DNA of 64,000 nt from NCBI RefSeq assembly GCF_001625305.1, contig NW_017804243.1:64387-128386 (forward strand). The letters are read 5' to 3'. Below, one piece after another: positions 12,401 through 22,098 of this stretch. Every line of letters starts with the position of its first letter. Position 1 is the stretch's first letter. The notes below the pieces were generated by a model. That model was not told the DNA's origin and did not search any database. It saw nothing but the letters and a program-made list of their open reading frames with translations. The translations under genes were made by a program, and so were the position numbers. Source of the DNA: Branchiostoma belcheri. Lineage: Eukaryota > Chordata > Leptocardii > Amphioxiformes > Branchiostomatidae.

Positions 12401-15400
12401 ATGCTGATCATAAGTTATTCTGTTTTCTCCCATGTACAGAACTATGGGCAGCCACCCTCCCATTCTTCCCTCCTTCCTTCCTTCATGAATGATTGAATGA
12501 ATGAACAAGCTAACTGAGAAGCACTGTTTCCTCCCCTGTATACAGAACTATGGGCAGCCGGCGTCCCAGGACCAGATGGTAGCGGCAGGAAACGTGTGTG
12601 CCATCTGCCAGGAGGACTTCAAGGGACCCATCTCACTCCAGTGTAAGGTCAGAATCACTTCCTTCACTCTCATTTTCTTACCAAATAAACTTTATTGCAC
12701 AACAATTGTACATATAGAATACAACACGGGGTATTCCGTATCGCCCAAGGTATCGGCCCGACCGCGGGTCGGATCGCCCGACGGCCGCAGGCCGGAGGGC
12801 GATCCGACTCGCGGGAGGGCCGGGACCGAGGGCGATGCGGAATACACCGTGTTGTATTTTATTTATATCATACCCACCCAAGAAAACGCGCCTTTCAATG
12901 CAATATAAGCCAAAAGTTGGTGCCCCTAAACCCTCAAATGCAACAACATCAGTTCCAACCAAAGTTCCAACGTCCGGATTCTGTATTCGAATTTTCGAAA
13001 GCGGCACACGCGGTTAGGGAGAAACGCGTTCGAATCGTTTTATGGAAGCCATGGAAGCGTTCGATAACGGGTTCCAGACCGGGCCGTACCGTAAAGTACG
13101 GCCCGGTCCGGAACCCGTTATCGAACGTTATCGCGGCCCGGGTATGATATAAAACAACATATAGCATCTAGTACATGTATTGCAAAATTATAACAAACAT
13201 ACTACGTGTATGAGACTAAATTCTATCATACAAAGTATGTAGTATGGGATGAGGATATGCCTTAACAGTCAATGGTCAAATTTCTAGACATTTTTTTAGA
13301 TGTTATCCTAGAAATGTAATGTATAGGTTGTCACATCAAATTGTACTTTAATTTGCTATTAGATTCCATTGATTGGAATGATAGATAACTATACACCATA
13401 AACGTGTGGTGAACCTCTATACCAGTTCCTGAACTGTATGTGTTACGTTTACTGCAACATGCCTGATTTATTTTTCTATTAATTTGTTTATTGAGATTTA
13501 CCACATTTGTGGAAGGATTGACATAACAGGTGACTATCACCTTTTCAAGATGTCAACCCTTCGCCTGGACTGTTGTTGTTATTGTTGTTCGTTCATCGTT
13601 TAAAGGTTTGAACCGCTCACTCTGGGAAGGACCCTGCCTTTACGTTCCCATCTGCTGCAGTATAAAGCCTGTGTTTAATGACCCCTGTCCTTCAGCCTGG
13701 CTGGCAGATAAATCCAGCCTGCTTAGTGTCTGTGGCGGCCCAGGCGTTACACACATAAGTGGTTAAATATGCTGCACTAATGGTACAAAATATCAATAAG
13801 GCAGTACAGGGCAGGAGGGCTCCATTCTAACATTCCCCCTGGGGGTTTCAAACCTTGTTATACAGGCTACTGCAGAAGGAATGGCACAAACACAGAGGTT
13901 AGGCCTAGGAAAATAAATGTTGTGTTTCCTGTTTCAGTCTTTAAAAAATGAGGGTCGGTAACTAGGGTCGGCAGTTTTTCTACGGTCAGTCGGGAAACAG
14001 GAAACACAACTTTTTTTTTTCTGGGCCTTATTTTTTTTAGCTGAGCCTTTATAACAGCAGAGGCAGGCCTACCCAAATAATTTCCGTGGTTCTCAGACAT
14101 TTTACAGGAAAGAAATGCAGCAAAAGGTCAAGACCTCAGGTCTCTTAAGCCTTGTTATACAGGCTACTGCTGCAGGAATGGCACAAACACACGGGTTAGC
14201 TGAGCCTTTATAACAGCAGCAGCGGGCCTACCCAAATCATTTCCTTGTTTTTTTTACACAAAAACAAGAAATACAGAAATGGGTCAGGACCTCAATTCTT
14301 TAAAATTGTTATGGATTTGGGTAAGTCCCAATTTAATTAGTGTGTGGACATAACGTTTTTCGTCATAATTGTTATACATGTAATTTGATTAAGGGGGCCT
14401 TTTTATAAGCATATTAAGATTTTGACCACCAGTTCAATGTCATAGTTCATTTATACTGTTTAAGTATTTGTTTTTAAAGTGCAAAATAAACAAATAAACA
14501 TTGAAAAGGTGAAAGTACAACATGTAGAAGGCTTGGAGGAAAGCTTGAACCTTTCGCTGAAATTTTGTGTACCAAGGTACGGACTGTTTTCATGTAGGTC
14601 TTCCAGTTTAACATTTAAATTTTAAAGCTGAGAAAGAACAAGTATAATTAGTTTGACCTAATTATGGAGTCTGTATGATTGTACAATATTGGCCCAAAAT
14701 GGATGGATTGTCAATTAAACAACGTTGGGATAATCGCACCACTGTCAGGAGAAAGTCTGAATTATTTATTCTGTATACACAAAAAATACAAAACAAAAAT
14801 GTAGGTCAGGGTTACACTTAGTTACAGTCTACACTTCCAACACCAAAACATCACTATCAATTATCAAATCACTATAAAAATCAGTAGGACTACTATATAT
14901 TGTACCTTTTTTGGTTGAAGAAGTAAAGAAAAAATTACCTTTTTTCCTAATGAAAAACACTGGTCGGAATACTTTTTTTCTGTGCTCGGCAGTATTGCAG
15001 AAGACTCAAAATTTTGTTCTGCAAATACACAAGCCTCCATACTACAACCTTCCATGTTTTACCTTCTGCAAAATTGCAGATTGTATAAAGTTTTTCTTCT
15101 GCAATGTTAAAAATTTATCTGCAGATTGCAGACTGCAGACAGGTATTTTGAACACTGAAAAAAAATGAAATTATAATTAAAACTGGACATCTTGTAACAT
15201 TACACAATCTACAATTTCGTAGGTACCACATGTGTCTATGATGACATTGTTGTACCCCACATGTGTCTATGAAGAGTAATATATATTTTTCCCAGTACCC
15301 AAATGCCCGTATCACCCTAAATGGATTTGGATCCAGCCCAGGGCACTACTGTATGCATGGCTATGAGGAGGTATTTCATTACAGGACCCAATTGTGCAGA

Positions 15401-17842
15401 ACAGGGGCAGTTTCATGGTTAATTTAGTCTGACTGTGGACCACGGCAGGTATTGATTATGCCATATATAAGGGTTGCATGTTACACCCTCTTACCACTAC
15501 AGGCTACAAGGGCTGACCGACCAAAAATTTCAGAAATTTTTTTTTGCAATGAATTTCGTAGACAAAGAAATTTTTTATTGTGTTTTGCCATGTTTTATTT
15601 AAACCATACAAGATCAAGGGTTACACAAATGCAATTTTGACATATGTAAGGGCTGCATGTTTCACCCTCTTACCACTACAGGCTACAAGGACTGACCCAG
15701 TAAAAATTTCAGATATCTTCTCAACAAATTTTGTAGACAAAGACATTTTTGAGCATTTGTGTTTTGCTGTGTTTTATTTAAACTACACTTTATTCCAAAC
15801 ACAAGATCAAGTGTTACACAAATACAATTTTGCCATATATAAGGGTTGCATGTTACACCCTCTTACCACTACTGGCTACAAGGGCTGTCCAACCAAAAAT
15901 TACACAGAATATCTTCTCAACAAATTTCATAGACAAATTTTTTAATGTTTGTGTTTTGCTGTGTTTTCTTTAAACTATACTTTATTCCAAATACAAGATC
16001 AAGGGTTACACAAATACAATTTTGCCATATGTAAGGGTTGCATGTTTCACCCTCTTACCACTACAGGCTACAAGGGCTGACCCACTAAAAATTTCAGATA
16101 TCTTCTCAACCAATTTTGTAGATGAATTTTTAAACGATTTGTTTTGCTGTGTGCACCCCAACAATTTTTTGTGCACAATAAATTTTGAGCCCTAATGTTT
16201 TAAGCTTCTATATCTACATTTACTATAATGTGTGGTTTGATTTCCTCTTTAGAAGCAGTGGAATACGACATAATACTTTTAGTTCCAAACACTTGCAACT
16301 GAATTGTGTTTATCAATCGGTTTTTGGTACTTCACATGAAAATAGATTCAGTACATATGATATATTCTGACAGTACACAGAAATCCCCTGTAGTGTGTTG
16401 TTTATAATAAATATGCAGCTGATGCCGTTTAAACCATTGCCTGGATGTAATAGCCTCCTGAGGTTTACAGGCTGGGCCAAACCAAAGCAATTCCTTGGTT
16501 CTTACATTTTCGGTGGGAAAAAACATGGCTTGTAAGAGGTCACTTATTTTGTGGCTATAGAAAGCATGTAGTTTGACCTAAAATGTGTTTCATCTTCAAA
16601 ATAAAAAATATTTTACACCAGTATGATCACTATACCCATTCTGCAATTAGATTTTACAACAATTCTAGTTTTCTTAGTGTTCTCTATTAGCCTTGGGTTA
16701 CTGTATTGCATTGTATATTGACTTCTGTTCAACATTTGTCATGCACCTTCACAATCAACTGTACTGCTATAGTATTGGTACATGTAAATGTAAATTTTAT
16801 GTGAACACCAATTTTGTAACAAACATTGCAGATTTCAGTTAAGGCACACTGTGTCTCTCCCTGAAAAAAAATGTATGTTTGTAGTTGTAAGAAACAATTA
16901 TAGTTATACTCCCAAATAGCACTTATACCAGGCTAGCTCCCATAGGAGAGCCCATGCAGATTAATGTATGCCCCATGGAGCATCGCGTACCGCCTATAAC
17001 TTGGATAGCTACGAATAGACCATCTTTCACTGTCGATTAACCCTGCGAAGGGTGACAAATTATCCCACATGTGGCACGCTTTTACCACCTCTCTCTGTAT
17101 CTCTGACAGTCACTTGCATTAGACTGTAACGTTAAAAAGGTTATAGTGCGATGTAAACCATGGAAAATACATTCAGACTGTGATGTTTTATTGTAGTTAT
17201 GTAATCATTTTTAGGCTTCAAAGACTTAGTTGTTGGCAAGGTATTATGGAGTTGTTATTTGTCACACTAGAATTGTGAGAAAATATTTACAGGAACAGTA
17301 AGAGCGATTGTGGTATCACATACACATAGTAAGGCCAGAGTAAAGGTATTGCTTGGTTCCTGTATGTTAAAAGGCAAATGTTTTGACAGTTTTTGCTCTT
17401 TTTCAGCATGTGGTTTGCAAGGACTGAATCACAATGTTGCTTTTGTTTCATAGTCTAGTATTTACAGCATTAAACTGGTGTGTTACGCCTAAGGGCATAA
17501 GACCGGGTATTACCGGCTATACCAATACAGATACAGATAGAGCATGTTTTCTACACAGACTGCTCCCAGGTGTGGCTTGACATGTTGTTTATTTGTTTGT
17601 TGTTTTCCAGCACGTGTTCTGTGAGGACTGTGTGCTAGTGTGGTTCGACCATGAGAAGACCTGTGTGTTATTGTTATTTACTTGACGTTTGTTTGTTTGT
17701 TGTTTTCCAGCACGTGTTCTGTGAGGACTGTGTCCTAGTGTGGTTCGACCGTGAGAAGACGTGTCCGATGTGCCGTGCAGAAATCGCAGATGACCCTCTG
17801 TGGCGGGACGGAGCCACCAGTGCCTTCGTACAGCTCTACTGA
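3256..17842 (+). CDS. RNFT: RNFT1/RNFT2-like RING finger and transmembrane protein, 3' part (5 exons)
   Basis: This gene is partial at its 5' end. Coding exons are 3256-3409, 4393-4542, 6776-6841, 12546-12647 and 17711-17842. The first joins upstream sequence through a split codon and all later junctions are phase 0. The assembled C-terminal 200 residues match RNFT1/RNFT2. They begin with a membrane region containing WVDFWTLLWVVGMTDFVIKF, then a conserved YYMFVEQLAQYYRSLTPMPVWYKF-type block (split by me for length), a second hydrophobic stretch ILAFLLTASYFILK, a basic linker, and a C3HC4 RING. The RING begins CAIC, continues with SLQC, then H-V-F-C-E-D-C, and ends with TCPMC. The RING is split between exons right after the third cysteine region (K|H). 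RNFT proteins are multi-pass membrane E3 ubiquitin ligases with a cytosolic RING. Which vertebrate paralogue is closer cannot be decided here; position next to FBXW8 suggests the RNFT2 locus. Three of the five exons have duplicated acceptor edges upstream. Confidence 0.9.
3530..3740 (+). repeat. Dispersed repeat, copy 1 (second copy at 5745-5925)
   Basis: About 200 bp, sharing GGATTTTTGGTCAA, GTTGCATCAGAAT and TTGCCTGTTG-AGACGATAT with 5745-5925 in the same orientation. Both lie in neighbouring introns of the RNFT gene. I see no coding potential and no clear terminal repeats. Confidence 0.6.
4019..4392 (+). repeat. Three tandem 5'-partial copies of RNFT exon 2 (decoy exons)
   Basis: Three copies start at 4019, 4145 and 4271 (unit 126, 126 and 122 bp), directly before the intact exon at 4393. 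Each keeps a pyrimidine tract and a CAG acceptor, then 29 exon codons ending KFLSN and an in-frame TAA (for example 4106-4108), then a CT-rich tract leading to the next acceptor. Each decoy begins AG-G-GTAAGT, so a consensus donor sits one base after the acceptor. The intact exon reads GAAAGT at that place. A long minus-strand open frame across the array is an antisense shadow. Confidence 0.9.
4393..4542 (+). CDS. RNFT: RNFT exon, conserved QYY block and membrane segment
   Basis: The acceptor CCCTGCAG ends at 4392 and the donor is CTCAAG|GTACGT at 4543. It has 50 codons, phase 0 at both ends, starting GKYYMFVEQLAQYYRS and ending ILAFLLTASYFILK. It is the fourth and only complete member of a tandem exon array. 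Where the three decoys run into LSN-stop, this copy continues LSDSDHSGGP into the hydrophobic segment. Confidence 0.9.
4690..4790 (+). repeat. Dispersed repeat with perfect RFX X-box, copy 1
   Basis: About 100 bp, shared with 9228-9306 and 58895-59005, all on the plus strand. The core is CTGTCACCATGGTAACTGG followed by GTAGCAGACA-CCTGTGGTG and a TATGTAGCAAGTGG tail. The 14-mer GTCACCATGGTAAC at 4702-4715 fits the X-box consensus GTNRCC-NN-RGYAAC and is identical in all three copies. Origin unknown. Confidence 0.7.
5745..5925 (+). repeat. Dispersed repeat, copy 2 (see 3530-3740)
   Basis: Same unit as 3530-3740 in direct orientation, moderately diverged, including TTGCATCAGAATTTTGCC and the following AGACGATATC. 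Non-coding. Confidence 0.6.
6776..6841 (+). CDS. RNFT: RNFT exon, basic linker before the RING
   Basis: A 66-bp exon with acceptor TTGTTTTTAG and donor ACACG|GTGAGT. It encodes TLGLWNKAKQLRQAWLKVIR then DT, phase 0 at both ends. It corresponds to the charged helix after the last membrane segment in RNFT proteins. Confidence 0.85.
6880..7450 (+). repeat. Tandem repeat, unit about 150-165 bp, 4 diverged copies
   Basis: Repeats of GTGATACCCTCACCATTGTA, TGTGCATGGCCTCAATCTGC and AGAAGAGTA-TGGCTCTGGTA recur from about 6895 to 7440. Copies have diverged and no open frame spans the array. Confidence 0.7.
7475..7660 (+). repeat. tRNA-derived SINE-like fragment
   Basis: It begins with GGCTAGGCGGTGTAGTGGTT and continues with GGGAAAAGCACTT, a GACTCAGTTGAAAATGAGT-type stretch and CCTAGCTTCGGTTAGGGATG. 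The same blocks recur at about a dozen places in the window. The internal promoter B box is degraded here. Confidence 0.6.
8491..8952 (+). mobile_element. Non-autonomous inverted-repeat element (GGCCACACCAA ends)
   Basis: The left end GGCCACACCAAGTAAATTTT and onward to GATGACGTCC is mirrored at 8915-8948, which ends AATTTACTTGGTGTGGCC. The arms are about 33 bp. A TTA is present on both flanks and may be the target duplication. There is no transposase. Similar ends occur near 1035, 9750, 16470, 33745, 37843 and 40004, so this is a family. Confidence 0.7.
9228..9306 (+). repeat. Dispersed repeat with RFX X-box, copy 2
   Basis: Same unit as 4690-4790. The X-box 14-mer GTCACCATGGTAAC lies at 9240-9253. 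The tail after GTAGCAACAG is truncated. Confidence 0.65.
10525..10560. repeat. TA microsatellite
   Basis: A run of TA dinucleotides inside an AT-rich intron. Confidence 0.8.
10760..11510 (+). repeat. Tandem repeat, unit about 145 bp, 5 copies
   Basis: Recurring blocks are AATTGCAAACATTTCTGACA, GTAGGCAGCATACAAAAA, ATCCCTGGTATTT and GAGTATTGGTAAAGGTTT. Minus-strand open frames over the array only reflect its periodicity. Confidence 0.8.
12105..12300 (-). repeat. tRNA-derived SINE-like element (minus)
   Basis: Read on the minus strand it starts with TTGGGTGGCGTAGTGGTAGT, passes a degenerate tRNA-like B box, then AAGGCACTTT, a GAGTGAGTGGGT-type stretch and CTTCGGTTGGGGAAAG. It ends just upstream of the duplicated RNFT acceptor array. 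Confidence 0.65.
12310..12545 (+). repeat. Two tandem acceptor copies of RNFT exon 4 (decoys)
   Basis: Acceptor plus the first 20 or so exon bases occur at 12335 (AGATATGGCCAGCCAGCGTC) and 12440 (AACTATGGGCAGCCACCCTC), before the real exon at 12546 (AACTATGGGCAGCCGGCGTC). Spacing is 105 and 106 bp. Each unit contains TGTTTTCTCCCATGTACAG and a CTTCC-rich tract. The copies stop matching before the RING codons. Confidence 0.85.
12546..12647 (+). CDS. RNFT: RNFT exon, first half of RING finger
   Basis: A 102-bp exon with acceptor TGTATACAG and donor TGTAAG|GTCAGA. It encodes NYGQPASQDQMVAAG, then NVCAICQEDFKGPISLQCK. The CAIC pair and the following cysteine supply the first three zinc ligands of the C3HC4 RING. 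The histidine ligand opens the next exon. Confidence 0.93.
12708..13165. mobile_element. GC-rich island made of two long hairpins
   Basis: 12716-12860 forms one hairpin, with left GAATACAACACGGGG and CGGGTCGGATCGCCC mirrored by GGGCGATCCGACTCG and CACCGTGTTGTATT. 13058-13127 forms a second, with 32-nt arms, one mismatch and a 6-nt loop; its arms begin CGTTCGATAACGGGTTCC. The GC content contrasts sharply with the AT-rich intron. Open frames exist in several phases and on both strands because of the composition. I see no protein domain. A foldback element is likely. Confidence 0.65.
13485..13660 (-). repeat. SINE-like 3' portion (minus)
   Basis: Shares ATTTACCACATTTGTGGAAG, GGTGACTATCACCTTTTCAA and GTTTGAACC-CTCAC with 54150-54360 and, in reverse, with 63280-63390. 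It is therefore the tail of the longer SINE-like family. Confidence 0.6.
13845..14275. repeat. Duplicated MITE-like segment
   Basis: The block TACAGGCTACTGC-GCAGGAATGGCACAAACACA followed by TTAGCTGAGCCTTTATAACA and GGCCTACCCAAAT occurs twice, at about 13860-14090 and 14155-14250. The first copy carries an inserted inverted-repeat unit (GGTCGGCAGTTTTTC, GTCGGGAAACAGG) that also appears near 2900. Confidence 0.5.
15455..16198 (+). repeat. Tandem repeat, unit about 190 bp, 4 copies
   Basis: Units start near 15463, 15643, 15835 and 16026, each with AAGGGTTGCATGTT-CACCCTC, TTACCACTACAGGCTACAAG, GTAGACAAA and ACAAGATCAAGGGTTACAC. The right edge GTGCACAATAAATTTTGAGC then CCT resembles the right end of the CAGGGCTCGAAAT-type ends near 37576. 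Confidence 0.8.
17611..17680 (+). pseudogene. Decoy copy of the 5' half of the last RNFT exon
   Basis: Acceptor TTTTCCAG and the codons for HVFCEDCVLVWFDHEKTC are duplicated 100 bp before the real exon at 17711. The copy then runs into VLLLFT and a TGA, losing the last RING pair. It differs from the real exon by a few substitutions, including CAT for CGT (H for R). Splicing to it would give a RING lacking its seventh and eighth ligands. Confidence 0.85.
17711..17842 (+). CDS. RNFT: RNFT terminal exon, second half of RING and stop
   Basis: The acceptor TTTTCCAG ends at 17710 and the stop TGA is 17840-17842. It encodes HVFCEDCVLVWFDREKTCPM then CRAEIADDPLWRDGATSAFV and QLY. The histidine, the FC/EDC pair and the CPMC pair complete the C3HC4 RING. 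The ending WRDGATSAFVQLY matches the conserved RNFT C terminus (W-K/R-D-G-A-T-S). Confidence 0.95.
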   Translation, partial: HVFCEDCVLVWFDREKTCPMCRAEIADDPLWRDGATSAFVQLY

Positions 17843-19690
17843 AACATATCAACACAACTTCTTAATCTTACTTCTCAGATTTTATAAGAAAAAAATCAAC
17901 GCATTCACTCACTATCCAGTTTCATCATCATCATCTTTATAAATCTGGTGAGGTACACTTGATAAAGTTACTCCAGTATGTCCTATCCCTCATAGCAGAC
18001 ACTAATGCACTATCCGGTTTAGCGTCTGTTGTTCCCCGACTTCCGAGGGTTAGACATACTTGCATAACAATACTGAGGCTTGATGGCAGTTTGCCACTTA
18101 CCTCTATCCTATCGGTTGACGTTATGTAGGTTCAAGTGGTGGAAGTCCTCTCTTACATTCTCAATTCATTTCTTCTTTCTTTGGTCGACCACTACAGCAT
18201 GAAACTGAGGGGAAAGTCTGTACCTTGGTTCACACAGTTTCTGGGAATGAGTGCAGGGTTCTAGCTAGCACAAAGTAGCGTAGGGGCCCCCTATGCTAAA
18301 ATTTGACCCCCTGTGCTAAATTTCCCCCCCTACGCTATAATTTTGACCCCCTACGCTAAATTCCCCCCCCCCTTACACATACAGCATAGGGGCATTGTGA
18401 CTGTATTTCTTTGTTCAAGAATGGCAGATCAAATGTGGAAAATTACCAATCAAGGATACATTGTACATACATTGTATCATACATACATTGTACATACATG
18501 GAAATAACATTTTTTCCATTTGTGTATCCATCAAATGGCCTTTTTTAGCTCAAATGTTTAAAAGCTCCGCACCACGGAAGGAGGGCCCATCAACAGGCGG
18601 CCAGTACCACTCTGCTAAAATTATATTCTAGCTAGAACCCTGGAGTGAATATAGTCAGGTCAAGTTTTGCTCCCAATCCTGTGTTTTCATCTTACTAAAT
18701 TCTTACTTTTTTCTTACTTGAAGATGTCCTAAAACTGACCTAAAGTACACAGCTTTAAAAATGATTTGTAAAATTTTTCAAACTCAACCGTTTACCAGTA
18801 TTGACCACTGTTCTTTAAAACTTCAAGATAATCATAAAATTTTCTAAATCAAAAGCAATAAAAGTCTGGTATTCATAAGTCATGTGATAATCTAAATTTT
18901 CCTAATCATATATTGATCCAATTATTATTATCTTGGTAACATACATATATTGGAATCAGGGGACAAAAGACTATGCAATTCATAAACCAGAGAATTAAAT
19001 TGCTATTGCCAAGTCTAACGTGAAATAACCTACCCAAAACTTTCAGTTTGTCCAACATGTATGGCTATGCTGCCTGTTACTTAATCACTTGTGTGATGAA
19101 TAAGTATAAGATTAGTTTATTTATTTTCTGAAGTATAGAAAGTTAAACTTATTTAACCATCAACCTTCAAAGGTGGACAATTGGAACCAAATTTATATTG
19201 GTTATGGGTAAGGTAGCAGGGAGGCGGTTAAAAATAAAAACATTAAGCAATATTACGATCTTTACATAAAACTACAGCAAGTTACTTACAGAAAAGTTGC
19301 AAGAAGGCTGCAGTATGGTGATTTTCTAGTATGGTAATTTTCTAGTATGGTGATTTTATGAATACCATCTTTGCACATGTTGATTTGGGTCTTCATTTAG
19401 TTGTAAACTAAAGTAAAGATACATAAACAGGGAAATTATTTTTGTAAATCCAAGACTTCTATTTTAGTGAAAAATGATTTAGAATATGCCATATGATGTG
19501 TACAGAGAGTGTTTATTGAAATTCTATATGAAGATATGCCAGACATAGCTAAGATAACTGTTTAAATGTTAAATATATGATGTCGATTTTTCTTCTTTAG
19601 AAAAGCAACAAGTAATGATTTTAAGCTAAGCATCTTGAAATAAAACTGTTACCAAAGGGATCTTGAATAAAGTTAAATATTCCTGCTCTG
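17843..19690 (+). other. Probable RNFT 3' UTR region
   Basis: Non-coding after the RNFT stop. AATAAA occurs at 18857-18862, 19639-19644 and 19666-19671; the last pair is followed by a GT-rich stretch (19695-19770), making a plausible poly(A) site. An inverted-repeat element at 18254-18642 is inserted inside. The true end needs transcript data. Confidence 0.35.
18254..18642. mobile_element. hAT-like inverted-repeat element with short internal repeats
   Basis: The ends CAGGGTTCTAGCTAG and CTAGCTAGAACCCTG are perfect 15-bp inverted repeats, and GAGTG is repeated on both flanks (18249-18253, 18643-18647). The left part contains tandem GACCCCCTACGCTAAATT-like units. It has no transposase. The CAGGG start is typical of hAT-type ends, although a 5-bp rather than 8-bp duplication is seen. 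Confidence 0.7.
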
Positions 19691-20184
19691 CCTTGGAGTT
19701 GGTCTTAGAATATGTGTATAACATTAATTCAAAGGAGTGTTGTTATTGGAATGTGTGTTCTTGATCTCGCAAAGCAGTGTGTTCAAGGGGGTGAGGTCTG
19801 CCATCTCTGCTTGCCATGTTGTACCTAAACTCCGTACTTCAGTTGTAGACGTATAACTGTTATAGCGCTAAAACAGAACCTATTTCTGTACCCGACCTAT
19901 CCTTGGTGCTGAAATCCGACTGTTGTTACGACTTCCGCAAAAATTATTACCTTCACCAACAAGTTTCTGTTTTCGGCTGCGTGTGTCTGTCTGTGAACAG
20001 CGTAACTTGACAAGTCATGGATGGATCTTTATGATAGTTGGTATTACCAAAGGTTATGACAAAGGCTTGAAATGACGACCCGACCTGTCCTTGGTACTGA
20101 AATACAGCTGTTTGTACGAGGTCCACAAAAATCTTCAGTTTTTTGTCCTTGGTACTGAAATCCGGCTGCTGTTGCGACTTCCGT

Positions 20185-20415
20185 AGTCTCAGCACAGTAG
20201 AGATACCGGGGAGCCTACGGTGGTCTGGCTGCCAGGCTACAGTACTCCCAGCACCGTAGAGGTACCGGGGAGCCTACGGTGGTCTGGCTGCCAGGCTACA
20301 GTACTCCCAGCACCGCAGAGATACCGGGGAGCCTACGATGGCCTGGCTACCAGGCTACAGTACTCACAGCAGAGATACCGGGGAGCATTCGGTGGTCTGG
20401 CCGCCAGGCTAGCTA
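20185..20415 (+). repeat. 59-bp minisatellite, about 4 copies
   Basis: The unit contains GATACCGGGGAGCCTACGGT, GGTCTGGCTGCCAGGCTACA and GTACTCCCAGCACC. Frames stay open through it because of composition only. Confidence 0.85.
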
Positions 20416-20734
20416 CTTGTTGTTGTGCAGCCGGCTCTCCGCTCCATCTGTGGTGATATCAGAACTCTTTGATTGCCGACCTTTCAGAAGTTCGCTTTGA
20501 AGACAGGATGTATTAAGCGCCGATTACTCCGGTCCTCCGGGAACGGCGTGTGTTTAACTACCAGCGCGGGCTCGTGCCAGATCAAAGCGGCTCAAAATAG
20601 GCTTTCTGGCAAAACACAGGAGCTCTGAGAGAACAAAAACACTTGTAGCGGCTTGGGGTGGTGTTTTGGAAGCGGCAATGTTGAGGTTACCTTGGTGAGG
20701 TTTATTATGTCCAGAACTGTGCATGTTAAGTTCT

Positions 20735-21065
20735 ATGCCTGAATGGGTTAGGGTTAGTATTAGGTACGGTTCTGGATATAGTCTCCGCGTATCTAGGAAC
20801 ATAGATTTCCCCAGGCATGGTTCTGGATACGCGTGGATCATGGACTGTTACATCCAGAACCGTGTCTATCTAGTTCCATGCCTCAATGGGTTAGTGTTAT
20901 TGTTAGAATTAGGCACGGTTCTGGATAGTCTCCGCGTATCCACGGACGTAGATTTGCCGCAGGCACAATTCTGTATACGCGTGGACTATCTAGAACCGTG
21001 CCTGAGCATGGTTCTGGATAAAGCACGGTTCTGGATACGCGTGGACCATCCATAGCCGTGCCTGA
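20735..21065. repeat. Interleaved direct and inverted repeats of a GCACGGTTCTGGATA unit
   Basis: GGTTCTGGATACGCGTGGA and its complement (CCAGAACCGTG, AGAACCGTGCCTGAG) alternate several times, giving a cluster of small foldbacks. Confidence 0.7.
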
Positions 21066-21534
21066 GCAACCTCAAAAATGCTATAGGACAACCTTTACCT
21101 TTTTACCTTTATATAACCTTCCTTACGCGCCAATATCACGCCTGTCGCGACAGTCTAACCCGCGCGCCCGTCACGTAATGAGAAAACAACTTCGGGGTAA
21201 TCGAAAGTCACAACCGCCTCGGGCAAAACTCGCTATGAAAGAACTCAGTGACAGCCGGGGGACGGGTTAATTTCCGTGTCTATATATAATGGCTTCTCCT
21301 AATGAGATAGACACGTTTTCGTCTCGCTTTGATTCCTCCGAGCCGCGGGTTTGAGTCCTTGACAAAGGAGAAACACTTGCAAATAACCACGCCGCGTGTG
21401 CTAATTACGTTCTGATGGATACTGTAGTGTATGTAGAGGTGTATGCTAGAAGTGTTGTGTAGCTTTGTAACAAATTGTGTGTCGACATGTATGTTGCAAT
21501 AAGTAATGAAAGGTATAAAGCTACATCAAGTTAT

Positions 21535-21706
21535 CCTCTACCAGGCTTCAGAAGCGGCTGGAAAGAGTAGAAATTGACTAGATGAGATAGTTATATAACA
21601 TGCCAGGGTCTGCTAAAAGAGTACAATTTGCCACTATGAGCATGCTATCTATATATACCACCAATTTGCACTCCTTTCAGCCACCTCTAAGGCCTAATAG
21701 AGGCTA
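21535..21706. mobile_element. MITE family A copy (TAGCCTCTACCAGGCTTC ends)
   Basis: It starts CTCTACCAGGCTTCAGAAGC, contains CTGGAAAGAGTAGAAATTG and AACATGCCAGGG, and ends AATAGAGGCTA. Other copies lie at 29919-30104, 36795-36968, 40772-40978, 51391-51540 (diverged) and 61322-61390, with three partial copies in 62345-62815. Confidence 0.75.
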
Positions 21707-22098
21707 CAATCTAGTCGCAATACTTCTTAAGGCGTTTGTTTGCCGCAAGTAGCCGAGAATGTGTCCTTCAGAGCTCGCAAACTTGTTGTTCAATCTATTT
21801 TCCTTCTTTGTGCCGCCGGCTAAAGCAACAGAAGCCGCCGATCGCTTTGATGTTGCAGACTTGTTTGACGAACCAACTTGCGCGGAGAGCTTTGAGAAAA
21901 GCGAACTGATGTTTCAATAAACCGCCGGTCGGATGTTTGATGTCGGGAGTCAACAACTCAGGCGGCTCTTCAGCGCGCACTGCGGAATTTAATCGCGAAA
22001 TTGACTCCTTTTATGTTTGAAGAAATCCGCTGTGTTTTTAGGAGATTTGTGAGAATGATATGTTTTTTCAAGCTAATACTGCGAATGAAAGTTTTAAG

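Noticed and set aside
12678..13147. Long open frames on both strands near 12.7-13.1 kb
   Set aside because: They arise from GC-rich hairpins, conflict in several phases and show no domain.
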